A stretch of DNA of 64,000 nt from an uncultured Roseibium sp. (GTDB lineage: Bacteria; Pseudomonadota; Alphaproteobacteria; Rhizobiales; Stappiaceae), in the NCBI RefSeq assembly GCF_963675985.1, contig NZ_OY780958.1, positions 2,046,001-2,110,000 of the forward strand. The letters are read 5' to 3'. The position numbers and the translations under genes were made by a program. A model generated the notes under the pieces. That model had not been told where the DNA came from. It was given only the letters and a program-made list of their open reading frames with translations, and did no database searches. Each line of letters opens with the position of its first letter. Position 1 is the first letter of the stretch. This document shows, one piece after another, positions 1 to 11,700 of this stretch.

Positions 1-247
1 CGGACGGCAGCGTAATCTGAAGATAGGCACCTGTGTCGGGCGGTGATGGAGCCTTTGTGAACGGTTTCGGGTCAGGATCGAACGCCTTGGGCAGCTGCCG
101 GTAGTCGATCGTCATATTCGCCCAGGTGCCGGTCTGGTTCGGCTCGCCGACCACAAGGCATTCCAGTGTTATCGGCACAAACAGGCGCGGTCCGGGCCAG
201 AGCGGGTTGTCAAAGCCCTGGGTGGAAATATTGTCCCTGCTAGCCAT
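1..247 (-). CDS. Uncharacterised protein, 3' end outside window
   Basis: Open reading frame whose ATG at 247 overlaps the stop codon of the upstream gene by 8 bases (ATGGCTAG). This tight coupling marks it as the next member of the same minus-strand operon. The 82 visible residues begin MASRDNISTQGFDNPLWPG and contain no signal peptide, membrane segment or motif I recognise. The frame stays open to the window edge, so the length and the C-terminus are unknown. I cannot assign a function; its only context is the giant-protein operon described below. Confidence 0.75.
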   Translation of the reverse strand, partial: MASRDNISTQGFDNPLWPGPRLFVPITLECLVVGEPNQTGTWANMTIDYRQLPKAFDPDPKPFTKAPSPPDTGAYLQITLPS

Positions 248-1199
248 CGGTTACGCCCCCCGGTTCTAGCGAGGTGGTGACACCCCATTCGAAACTCTGC
301 AGCCCTGCCGCGCGCACCATCTGCACGGCAAATTCCGCAGAGGTGAACGTCTCCTCCGGATCCAGCGCATTCTGTGTCTTCAATGCGGCTTTCAGATTGG
401 CTGCGGTATTGGCAATATCGACGACGCCGGGATAGTCGGCATTGCCGCGCATGGCGACCGGGGCCTCGACACTGCCGATCTGGATCCCCGGATCATGCCC
501 GCCATAACCGAGCCCGCGAAGGAAGCTGTAGTAGGAATTGCCGTCCGGACGGATACCGAAATGCAGGCTTTCGGGCGGCTGCAGGATATCCACGCGCTTC
601 GGCAAGCCGTTGAACAATGCGATCATGATCGTGTCGGACAGCCGATCCAGCCGCAGCAGCTGCAAAACGGTGCTGTCCGTCGTGGTGCCCGCATAGGCCG
701 TGACCTCCATCCCGGGCCACCCAGACACGGCCGCCGAACGCAACAGAAAACCAGTGATCGGGCCGACCTGTTCGGCCTCGTCGGGCAGAGGCTTTCCACG
801 CATCCGCGCGCGCACCTGGGTCGTTTTGAGAAACGCGCGGTCCACGATCTCCTGGATCGCCGTCAGCATCTGCACCGTATCGGCGCTGCTCGACATTCCG
901 GTACTCACGGCGCCCTCGATCAGGCGGTGGAGCCAGTTCACGTCCACGTAGAAGAACCGGATGGATTCCTTGGGCAGCATGCGTGCATCCGGAACGATGT
1001 ATTCGAACGGAACGCCGTAGAGCAGGCACGCCTGCGCCAGCCAGTCGATAACCGATTGCGGCAAAGGAACCGGTAAAGGCGGTTGGGACGCAGCACTGGT
1101 CTTCGCGCCCCCTACGGCATGCGTGTCGATCAGCGGGCCCGTAGCCATGCGCATCAGGTCTGCCAGATCGATCCCGCGCTTTTTCAGTGTATCAGTCAC
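240..1199 (-). CDS. Uncharacterised 319-aa operon protein
   Basis: Starts at a GTG (1199) with a GGAGTGACGGAA ribosome-binding region that overlaps the end of the preceding gene; only 6 bases separate the two. No signal peptide or transmembrane segment is visible, so it is probably cytoplasmic or exported by a dedicated route. A central segment (about residues 145-215) reads GFLLRSAAVSGWPGMEV, then LLRLDRLSDTIMIALFNGLP and a HFGI element. From memory this resembles a recurrent unannotated domain found beside other giant bacterial proteins, but I cannot name a family. It lies directly downstream of a 517-aa partner and upstream of the truncated gene at the window edge. The function is unknown. 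Confidence 0.85.
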   Translation of the reverse strand: MTDTLKKRGIDLADLMRMATGPLIDTHAVGGAKTSAASQPPLPVPLPQSVIDWLAQACLLYGVPFEYIVPDARMLPKESIRFFYVDVNWLHRLIEGAVSTGMSSSADTVQMLTAIQEIVDRAFLKTTQVRARMRGKPLPDEAEQVGPITGFLLRSAAVSGWPGMEVTAYAGTTTDSTVLQLLRLDRLSDTIMIALFNGLPKRVDILQPPESLHFGIRPDGNSYYSFLRGLGYGGHDPGIQIGSVEAPVAMRGNADYPGVVDIANTAANLKAALKTQNALDPEETFTSAEFAVQMVRAAGLQSFEWGVTTSLEPGGVTDG

Positions 1200-1205
1200 T
1201 TTCCG

Positions 1206-2759
1206 TCACTCCACTGCATCCAGGGGGCCGAACAATTGATCGAGCAGGCTGTCCAGGCTGTCCGGCCCGGCGGTCTGTGCCGTATACCCGGCGCCGACCG
1301 CTGCACCGGTAGCGCGTTCCTCGCGCCGCACCCGTTTGGGTAGACCGGCGGTCGGCCGCTGGTTGCCGGCTGTCCCTGCCACCGCGCTGCTGAGCGCAGT
1401 CGTCGCTGCCAGGTGGGCGAGCCTCTGACCTTCCGAGGCAGGTCCGGCCCCATGCGCTGTCTTCAGGTGAGCGGCCGTTGGCGGAAGCGCATCGACGAGT
1501 GCGTTCAGATTTACGGTTTTGCGGATGGAGGCATGAACCGCCCGTCTCCAGTCAAAAAGCTGTCTGGCGAAAGTGCTGTCCGACAGGCCAAGAAGGAGAC
1601 CGATCTGCCAGGCCGCGGCCTGCGAAAGATCGAACAATGCCGTTTTCGGGTCGTATCGGATCGCCAGATCGCTGTACTGAAACGCGCCGAGGCCATCGTC
1701 CTTGGTCGGGACGGCGGATATCGGACCGCGATACCATGCGGTCGCGTTTTCTCCGGCGCGCATCCGATAGGTCAGCGGCGCATACCCCATGCCGAGCCCC
1801 GCCGCCGCCTCCTTGGAATTGTTGTCCGATCCTGCAATCGGCGCATGCGGCATTCCGATCAGGTCGTCGCCGCCGAGCTTGGGAAGGTCCTGCATGATTT
1901 CGATGAAGTCGCCCCGCGCGGGCAGCGCCTGGACCTTCCACCATGCCAGCGAGGCAAACCGGAACGTCTCAACACCCTTCGGAATCACGTTTCCGGGCAA
2001 GTGGTCCTGATGCCCCTCGAGGGACACGAGAAAGCAATAGTTGACCACATCGTCCGTGCCAGACGTCTGAATTGTGCGGTTGCCCACGACAACGGAAAAA
2101 CTGCCGTCTTCGTCGAGACCGAGGATTTCCTTGTTGTCCGTATTGACGTCCCGGACATGCGCCAGGAACATCAGATCATCGAGTGTCGGCGCGACCCCCT
2201 GGAACAGCTGCGCGTCGAGATCGAGATAAAGCAGCGGCGCCTTTTGTTCGTCGGCACTGATGTTGGACAGTTGCGGCCCTGCGATGCTCTCATCGCCGGT
2301 GTTCAGAAGATCGGCCACCGTCCCAGTGATGACGGGCGACGGCGCCTGAATGGCACCCGCAGCACCGCCGAGTTCGGTGTCCGTCACCACAAGCAGCCCG
2401 ATCCACGGCGTCGAGACCGTGCCGGGCGAACGCGAGCTGCCGTCGATGGTCCGGATCCAGGGAATGATCCGGCGACGGAGCACGATATTCGGCATCCAGT
2501 TTTCCCAGTCTCCGGCCTGGCTCGATGGCGGCATGACCATCTGCACGTCGGTCGGAGCCAGAGAAAATCGCGGACCGTCGATAACGAATTCTTCCTTGGC
2601 CAGGTAAGTGGGCGTTTCGTCTTCGTGCTGAAGGACGACTTCCTGCTGCGCGGACAGCCGGTACGTGCCAGCGCTCAGCGGCACCAGCGCCGCTTCGCTG
2701 AACCGGATTTCCCCCGGATTGATCTGGTCGCCAGTGGCAAGCGCAATCTGGTCAGGCAT
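1206..2759 (-). CDS. Uncharacterised 517-aa operon protein
   Basis: ATG at 2759 preceded by GAGGG. No signal peptide. Two blocks look like conserved cores: PNIVLRRRIIPWIRTIDG followed by PWIGLLVVTDTEL (about residues 90-130), and WYRGPISAVPT followed by LFDLSQAAAWQIGLLLGLSD (about residues 345-395). The last 100 residues are Ala/Thr/Gly-rich and probably flexible. I do not recognise a named family, although the two blocks are the kind of motif pair seen repeatedly in uncharacterised large-protein clusters. It follows the giant gene after 30 bases and precedes the 319-aa gene after 6 bases, so co-expression and probable physical association with the giant are inferred from position only. Confidence 0.85.
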   Translation of the reverse strand: MPDQIALATGDQINPGEIRFSEAALVPLSAGTYRLSAQQEVVLQHEDETPTYLAKEEFVIDGPRFSLAPTDVQMVMPPSSQAGDWENWMPNIVLRRRIIPWIRTIDGSSRSPGTVSTPWIGLLVVTDTELGGAAGAIQAPSPVITGTVADLLNTGDESIAGPQLSNISADEQKAPLLYLDLDAQLFQGVAPTLDDLMFLAHVRDVNTDNKEILGLDEDGSFSVVVGNRTIQTSGTDDVVNYCFLVSLEGHQDHLPGNVIPKGVETFRFASLAWWKVQALPARGDFIEIMQDLPKLGGDDLIGMPHAPIAGSDNNSKEAAAGLGMGYAPLTYRMRAGENATAWYRGPISAVPTKDDGLGAFQYSDLAIRYDPKTALFDLSQAAAWQIGLLLGLSDSTFARQLFDWRRAVHASIRKTVNLNALVDALPPTAAHLKTAHGAGPASEGQRLAHLAATTALSSAVAGTAGNQRPTAGLPKRVRREERATGAAVGAGYTAQTAGPDSLDSLLDQLFGPLDAVE

Positions 2760-2789
2760 GACCGACCCTCGTTGTTGGAGTTGAGCGTC

Positions 2790-5700
2790 TCATCGGCGGA
2801 ACACCCGCAGCCTTGTCCGTCCCGGTGCAGCCGTGGCGACGGTCTGGGCTGAAAGCCGTTCGGCGGCAGTGGGCACCGGCCTTGCGAGGGACTGCATCCG
2901 GTGATCGTTCCACCCGTCGCGCACTTCGCCGACGGACTTGTGCCAACCATAGACGCCGGCCAGGGCGTCGGTTCCTTTCACCAGAACCGCGGTTCGCAAG
3001 TCCGTGTCGGCGGAAATCGCCGCCGCATCGAACAGCATCACCATGCCGTCTTCGACATCCATGATGTCTGCCGGATCGGCGAAACCGCCATAGGAAACGT
3101 ACCAGGGCGATCCCGTCGCCGCGATTTTGACGCGCGTAGCATCCGGTGGTGCGTCCTTCATCAAAACCACCGCCACAGTCTGCACTCCCGTGGCAAAGAC
3201 GGTTTCCGTCCAACCGGGCCTTTCGCTTCGCACGCCCTGCTGAACACGGTTCCTGATCATCAGGTCATCGCCGCTGACAACGCCGCGGCGCTGCTCGGAC
3301 GCGCGTCGACGCAGGCGCGGGCTGTTTTGCGGCCTGACGGTGCACCCGTCCCCCAGCATCGTGTAGTGGCCCACCTGGAACAGCGTGCTCCTCCTGTTCC
3401 AGCCGTGCACGCTCGCATCGGTCTCGTCGTCCAGGCCAAGGTAGGCGGCACGGACGGCGTCTTCCGGCAGAACAATCGTGCCGCCCGCCTCCATAACCAT
3501 GTCGGAAACAACGCGTTGTGCGCTATCGAAGCCGTAGACCCGGACCGGCACCGGCCCGTCGCCTTCGACCACCGGCTGCCCCTGCCCGGTACCGAGGTCC
3601 AGCACACCCACGGTCCCGTGGCGCACGTCGACATGAAGTCCGGTATCCTCCATCCGCACGCCGGCCCGCGACCTGGCGGACGTGAGATCGACATCGTTCC
3701 ATCGGGCATGGACCACAGGAGCGCTGAGATAGATGGACGGTGCGCGCGCCGCGTCGCCGGGGGCGGAATGCACCGCATAGCCTTGCGTGCCGCCAAGATA
3801 ACCGGGTGCCCGATCCGGGTCGCCCGGTTCCGCCGCCAGCGCCTTCGGTTCGGGCAGCGACCTAATCGAAGCGAACGAACCGGCGCTCCCGGCCTGATCG
3901 AAGCCCAGTTCGGCCAGATGAGGAGGCGCCTGAAACAGATCGTCAGCGAAACTCGCCAGGACGGAGAGGTTCTGGTTGACGATGACTGCGACCCCACTAT
4001 CGGCCACCACCTGCATGATGGCAGCCCGGCGCGAGGCGGGAGATGAGGCGGTGGTGGCATCCATCACGGTGCTCATGAGGACCGCGAACCGTTGGTCCTG
4101 ACCGAGTGTAGCCGGGATCGGTGTGAAAACCGGCGTTTTGTCAAAAGGCAGCGGCAGAGGCGCCGCGCTTTCGTGGCCGAAGGCGGTCAGCAGATTCATG
4201 ACAGCCAGTTTGTCAACCAGGTGATCGCCGGTGGTGCTGAGCGAGAATCCGAATTTGGCTCCGTCGATCATTGACGCGGAAGGCGCACCCTGGCGATCGA
4301 AGACCTGCGTCGACCAGATCGCGTCGGGGGCACCGCCGCTGATGGCCTGAAGCTGCACGCCGACACGGCCGTCCAGGGAGACCGGTGTCCAGTTGTCCTT
4401 GTCGTCCCGGATTTCCAGACCCGCGGTAACATCGGTCGTCACGTCGGTCTGTCCCATGGGCTGGATCCCGAGCGCGGGACTGGCGGTGCTGAAGGTCGAT
4501 TCGGCCACTGTGACGCTGGAAGCCGGCATCACCGACCGGACTTCGATGGCAAATGGTGTCGCCTGAACCACGGCGTCTTTGGTGGCATCCGCATCACTCA
4601 GCAGACCGGCAGTCACCTGCACCTTCATAACCACCTGGTCATACCCCGGCACGGGTCCATCCTGAGCGGCTGTCGCGAGTTTCAGGCCCTGCTCGGACGG
4701 ATCGGCCTGCGGCAGCATCCGCTCCTGAAAGGTGTCCCAGTCGAGATTCGGCAGGGTCTCTTCGGATGTCTGGTCGCCAAACGGAATATCAAAGGACAGG
4801 ACATACCAGTTCACCTTGACCAAGCCGCCCGTGGCCGGACCCCACATCTGCAGCCCGGCGCCGAGTTCCGCGCTCAGCGTCACGTCCACTCCGGCGATCT
4901 CCACACCGAGCGAAACGCCGACCGTGATGTGGACCTCGATGGTGTAGTAGAACGGCTGCCAGGAAATCAGGAAATCCGCTCCCGCATCGAACCAGGCCTT
5001 CAGCGGCCCCGCACTGAACAGCGCCTTGAGGTATCCCCCCGCCATGATCATAGACGGCGTCAGGGCGAAATAGGTTCCGCCGCTGATGCTGAGTTTGACC
5101 GCATCGGTGTCGAGAACCGGCCAGTCGAAGCCCAGGCGCGGGACGTCCGGATAGAAATCCGGCGGCGTGAAGGCAGGGTGATAGCCGCCCAGGGTGACGA
5201 CGAAGTTGCCTGCGTTGGGGTTCGAACCGAACCAGAATTTTGCCGCAAAACCGCCGGTCAGTTTACAATCCTTGACCAGCAGGAACGAGTTCGGCGTCAA
5301 CTGGGCCGTGACCGAAATTTCGCCTTCGGAAAACTTGAAGGACGCGACGATTGCCAGTTCCACAAACGCCAGTGCGTCCTTGGAAGGCAGTTCCGGTGGC
5401 AGGCTCGCGCTGGCAACGCCGATCACGTCGATTTCAAACTCGCGTCCGAACTTCACGAGCAGCATGGCGAATACGCGAAGCAGTTCGAAGCTCGTGAAGG
5501 TGATGCCCGCGGCGACCCAGTAACTGCCGACTTCCGGATATACCGTGGTGGAAAGCGTGGCGAGAGCGCTTGCCGGCGTCGGATCCTTGCCGAACTCGCT
5601 GGAGGAGATCGCTCCCTTGATCAGCGGGAAGCCCATGATGTCGCCCGCATCGGGAACAATGATGTTGCGGTTGATGGAAAAACCGCCGGCCACCCCTCTG

Positions 5701-8700
5701 AGGAAAAATGCGGGCACGCCGCCCAGCGGCGCGTTGACATTCAGGAACACGAAGAGCGAGACGGCCTGGCCCTTGGACGGATCCTTCGGGTCGACCGGAA
5801 CCATCGCGAACGAGCCGACGGCGTAGATCGTGAAGGTGCCGGCCTTGACGAGGATCTCGCCGTCATACTGCAACGGATCGGTGTTTTTCAGCAGACCGCC
5901 CTCGATACTGACGGATCCGCCGCTAAAACTGACCGCCAGTCCGGCCAGATCCAGGGAGTATTGCGTGTAGTCGGTTATCTCGGTCACGTTGACACTGACG
6001 GACAGATCGATCAGCTCCACCGAGAGGCCCGCCAGGCTGAGGCTGCCGTCGAACAGGACGCTTGCCACCCGGCTGGGATTGTCCCATCCGAAGCCGATCT
6101 TGTCCGCGGTGACCGGACCGAAGGAGCGCTGCACGGGTATCCAGATACGTGTGGTGCTGGAGCCGCTCTGGTCGTAAAGCTCGACACCAAGACTTTCGCC
6201 CTTGATCCAGGCTGCTCTGGCGGAAAAGCCGGGATTGGTCGGCGGATTGTTCTTGCTGGTTTCATCCCCTGATCCAAGCAGGTTTTGCGCAACCGCATTG
6301 GTCTGCTGACCGGATACCATGTTGTTCGGCGCCAGCGAGATCGCGATGTCTTCGAAGTCGATGCCGCCGCCGTAGCCGTCCACAATGCCCGAACTTGCAA
6401 AATCGAAGGTGATGAGACCGCGCGGCTTGATCTTGCCGAGCTGGAAGCGGGTCAGGTCCACAAGGGGCTGGCCCGAGCTGCCCTGGAAATCGACACCCAC
6501 ATTGATCAGACGCAGCTTGATCTTCGTGAAATCGGGGTTCAGGCCGTCCAGCGGCACATAAGCCGCGATACCGGTATTGTATTTGTCCGGATCTGCACCT
6601 GTCAGCGCAATCCAGTCCTTGTTGTCCGCGCCGATCTGGAAAACGAAATTCGGTGCCGCGCTCAGGGACAGATCGGGCACCGCAAAGCGCAGGCCGAAGG
6701 CGGACCCGTCGCCCGGGTCGGGCTCCATCCAGATACCGCCGCCCTGGCTGAACGAAATGATCTGGATCTGGGTCTTCGTCAGGGCCTTGACGAAACCGCC
6801 GAGGAATTGCTCCGGTCCCAATTCGATCAGCGACGGGATGTCGTTGAGGACGTAAAGGTCACCGTCCTTTATCAGGAGCTGCGCATCGACAAGGACCTCG
6901 CCCGGCTTCAGCGGAACCGATTGCGTGAGCGGCTCGTCCAGCCAGGTGCCGACCGCCTTGGTGTTCAGCACCACGATCGAAACATACCGAGGCAGCACAT
7001 AGAGCAGAACATCGAACAGCCAGGTTTCAAGCGCTGCGGCGACCTTCTTGTCGAAATCGCCGCCGCGATCGAGCCCGAACAGCTTGGGCAGCAACTCGAC
7101 GCGCAAGTCGGGCATTTGGTCCGCCTTGGCGCCCCCCTGTTTTCCGTTGACCATCAAGGGATCGATCACGGCGGAGATGCCGGTGTTGCTGGAGAAGCCG
7201 GCAGTCAGTCCCGGACCTTCGCTGTTCGCGACGACCGCCTGTGCCGTCAGACCGAACGTCACGATCGGATCCGGGTCTCCCTGGACCGGGATACCGACGC
7301 CGGTTGGCGCGAGAGCTATGACGACACGGCCTTCGGCGGCGCTTGCCGACAGTTCCGCCCAGATCCCTATCTGCTGATCGCCCGTTTCCCCCCTGAGCCC
7401 GGCCGTGATGGTTACGGGCACCTTGTCGGAGGGCGCATAAGACAGGAGCCCGCCGTCCGATGTCACCCCGTCCAGCGCCTGGCTGACCAGTTCTGCCACT
7501 GCGGTCGCAGTCGCAGCGGCGTTTGCGGGCGCAAGACGATCATGAAGCCAGCCGAATGCCGCGTTCCTGAGCTTCTCGGGATCGGGTTGCGCGGCGATCA
7601 GGGCGTCGATCAGTTCGCCGATCTGCAGGGTCGCCGCCGTACTGCGCATGTTCTTGATAAATTTCGCAAGTTCGGTGTCGCCGCTTTCCTCCAGGCCGGT
7701 CAGCAGTTGGTCCGTGAGCGTGCTGAGAAGTTTCTGCGCCACTTCGGAGGCAACACTGAGCGCGAATGTCTCCCACGATCCGAAGGGGATCAGGGACAAT
7801 GTCGGTTTTCCGTCCCCCACCTGGCCGATGGTCAGGCCGAACCGCTTGTCAAACCCGCCCTGCAGGAACAGCCCGCCGGTCAGGCCCGGGATCTGCGCAA
7901 CGACCCTGGCGCTGCCGGTCAGGCCCGGCTGAAAATCCGCCGTGAGTGTCAGGCCGAACCCCAGGTCATCGAGAGAAACGTCGCCGTTCGCAACCTCGAT
8001 GGCCTTGGTCAGGCCGGGTTTCAGGGCGAACAATCCGGTGTCGGTGCTGGCGGTCGCCGAAAGCTGAAGTCCGTATGGGAGGCCGGTCAAAACCGCGCCT
8101 TCCGCCCCGGATTTCAGGGTCAGACCGGCTGCACTGACCTCTGGCAGTGACGTCAGAAGCGCGTTCAGGGCCGCAATGTTGAGCTGGCCGCCGGAACCTA
8201 CAACCGCATCGGACAGCAGCCAGCCAAGCGGGTCCTCGAACAGTCCGAGCGTGGATTTCATGACCCAGACGTCGCCGCCGTCCATGGGCTCTTTTTTGAC
8301 CAGGCCGAAGAGCTCCAGCAGGATCGGTGCAACCGGATACTCGTCAAGCAACCGGTCCTGCACCACCTGAGCAACGAAAATCGACAGCACATAGGCCGGA
8401 CCGACAGCCGCAAGCTGATTGATGAACTTAGTCTGGTTGAACGGGTAGACGGTTAGGGGCGCGGGTTGCGGCACAGTGCCGTCACCCCACTCCAGCGTCG
8501 CCGTGACGGATGGCGCCGCTCCGCCCACCGTGTAGACGATGCTGCTCACGAGGGCAAAGCCGGCCTGCGGGATGAAGAGGCCGAGATCAAGGCGGATTTC
8601 ACCGGATTCCAGGTCGACCGAGAAAGCGAGCGATGGATCCACAAAGGCGCCCAGCGTCAGCGCGCCGCGCGGCAGGCTGACGGTGATCACCCGCCCGTTG

Positions 8701-11700
8701 GCTGTGGAGATCTCCACGGGACCGAAGCTGAACTTGCCGGAGCCGCCGGTCATGCTGGCAATGACCGCCGAGCGGGCCGCGGCATTGCTCATCAGCGCAG
8801 TCATGCGCTCGGACAGTTCCCGTGACGGGCTGCGCAGAACAGCGATCACCGCCTGAGGGTTCAACGCATAGCCATACGCCTGATCCTGCAGGATGCCCAG
8901 ACCCGACAGAAGGGCCAGCAAAGGCTGCGGCACGGCGTCGGCAAACGAGACGTTCAGCGTCTTTTCGACGGCCTGGAACAGATCGGCCTGCGTTGCAGGA
9001 TCCGCGAGCGCGTTCATCAGCGCGTCCGACATGAATTTCAACGGATCCGCCAACAGGCCGCGCCATCCTGCGGAATCGATCCCGTAGTCCGCTGTGACGC
9101 CGGAGGCCGGTACTGCCAGTCCCAGGCCGGTCAGGACCCGGTAGACCAGATCGAACGTGCCATTGCCGGCATAGGCTTGCCCGGCGGCGTTGACCCCGGC
9201 ATTCACCCAGGACAACAGATCGCTCTCGTCCGCGACACTGTCCAGAGCCGCAAACTTCAGCAGGGCGCCACTGTCTGCCTGCTTGGCCTCCAGAACCGGA
9301 GTGACTTTGAAGGCCGGCGCGGAGCCGGACAGATCCAGACTCAGGTCGAGGCCCAGCGTAACGCTTTCGACTTTGAAACCGGCCACATCGACAAGCGGAC
9401 CGCTCGCGCCGCTCAAAAGGCAGCGAATGCCGAGCGCAGGCAAGCCTTCCGAATTCAGGGGTTTGCCGTCGGCCCAGGCCAGCGCCAGCGGATCAAGCTG
9501 GACAGTGGTTTCGGCCCGGACAGACTTGACGGTCACAGTTTGCTGCGTGGCAAGTCCCGGCGCAACGAATGTTTTGGCATCGTCCTGCCAGAGGCTACCC
9601 AGAATACCGCCGGGAAGTCCGAGCGGCAGGAGCCAGGGATCGGTCCGGGTCCCCTGCCCCGCGACGGCGGCCGCGGTGGCGGACGTTCCGTCAATGGCCC
9701 AGCCCAGGAGCCCCAGCGCGGCCTTCGCCTGCGCATCCGTCGACAGGACTGCCTTGATCTGGTCCCGGATCTGGCCGACCGGATTGTCGAAGCTGGTCGG
9801 CTTCAACGACGGCATGGTCGACGGCCAGTCGACACCGTCCGGCATGAACGACGCCAGATCCGGCAGAAGCCCGAGCCAACCGGTCAGTGCAAGCCCGGCG
9901 CGACTTTCGGTGCGGTAAAGGGCGACACCCAGGACCGCCGTCAGGATGGAGGCGAAGGTCTCGGCCTGATCCGTGACCAGCTTCTCCAGGCTGTCTCCGT
10001 CGGAGTAGTTCATCGGCTGGCCGACGGGCATCTCCGTGCCGTCGAGCACCAGTGTCGGCGCGCTGACCTCCATCGACCAGGCCCACCCGGAATAGGGGCT
10101 CCAGCCAGCAGTCAGGGACCCGTTGTCGATCTTGAGCGACGCTCCCGCGACCTGGGGCGTCGACACGCCGCCCGGGAGCGAACCGACGAAACCGACGCCG
10201 GGCAGGATCTGCGCGCCGGTGATCCCGCCGCCGGTCGTCGTGGATGCATCGAGACCGAGCATGGAAAGTGTGAAGGCCAGGTCGAGGCTGCTGCCGGCCA
10301 GCGCAACGGAGGTCTTCGCTCCGATGCCGAGCACGAGCCGTTTGGCACCGCTGCCCATGTCTTCGATAAAGGCCTCAACGGCAGCGCTGCCGTTGGAACT
10401 GCTGATCGGCACCGACCAGGGATCGTCTGCCTTGCCGGCTCCGGACACCGTGCCGCCCCCGGTTACTTGCAACACATATCCCAGGGCCTCGACCATGAAA
10501 TAAAACGGCGGTTGCCCGGCGACAGGTGTCGTCGCGCTCACGAGATCGCCCCAGTAGGCGCTCAATGCGCTGACCGGGTTCTGAATGGAATTGGCGATGC
10601 CCTTGACACTGAACGGCGGCGTGAGCGGCCAGTCGTCTGCGCGGCCGTCGGGAGGAGCGACGCCAACCAGCGCGGCCAGCGAGGTGCCGACCTTGCTGTC
10701 GCCGTCGAGACCGAAGAGTTGATTGAAGGCGCTGTTGATGGCCGCCGTCAGTTCCTTTTCCGCAGCATCGACCAGCTTGTCCGGCTGGGTCAGGTCGATG
10801 GAAGGATACTGGCCGCTGGGCGTGACCACGCCGTTGAGCGTGCAGGCCGGAAGCACGGTAACGTCCGAACCGGCAATGGACACGGACATCCCCGCGGCAA
10901 AGCTGCCGAACGTGTAGCTGTTGCCGGCAACGCTTCCCGAGAACAGCGGTTTGCCGGCGTCCTTGTTTGCAAGGACCACACCCGCGCTGAAACGGCCCGG
11001 CTCAATGCCCCCATTGTCGCTCGACAGCGCGAAATCCAGAAACTCCAGGTCCGCGGCACCGGTGAGCGCGACGTCGCTGCTGCCGAAGACGAAGGGCTCG
11101 GAATCGAAAGCCAGGCCGGGAAAGAAATGGCGCACGCCGGTTGCATCGGTTTCGGTGGCCGCGCTCAATTCGAGGGTCCCGACCCCGGAAACGCTGAAGA
11201 CCGGAACCTTGTATGGGTCATCGCGGCTCCCGGAGCCCGAGACCTTTGCAGCTGTGCCGGTGAGACCGCCGACCGCCCCACCCACGGCCTGCAGCCAGGC
11301 AGACAACAGGTTCGGATCGCCGGCGAGCGCCGTGAACCAGTCGAGGAAAGGCTGCGCGAGATTGCCGCCGGTAATCGCGTTTTCCACGAACCGGTCCCAG
11401 CGCAGGATGGGCAGCGCCACGCCTTCGACCCCCGGGACCGACGGCCCCAGCCCCAGCGCGGGCAGAAGATAAGGCAAGGATGGCTGTTCGCCGACAAGCT
11501 TGGTTAGCGCCGCCAGAGCCAAAGCCGACGCGGTCGTCAGGATTTCTTCTCCGGTGATTGCCTGCAGATCGGCCAGGGTGCGGTCGGCGGGCGCGGGGTC
11601 GGTGGGAAGTTTCAATTGCAGAACGACCAGGGACACCGTCACCGGATTGGAAGCAGTCGGAGCGATGTTGACCGACACCCGGACGCCGTCGAAACTGAAA

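Noticed and set aside
9177..11507. 776-aa plus-strand frame inside the giant gene
   Set aside because: Arg/Gly-rich composition typical of a high-GC antisense frame; the opposite strand holds the continuous repeat-bearing giant.
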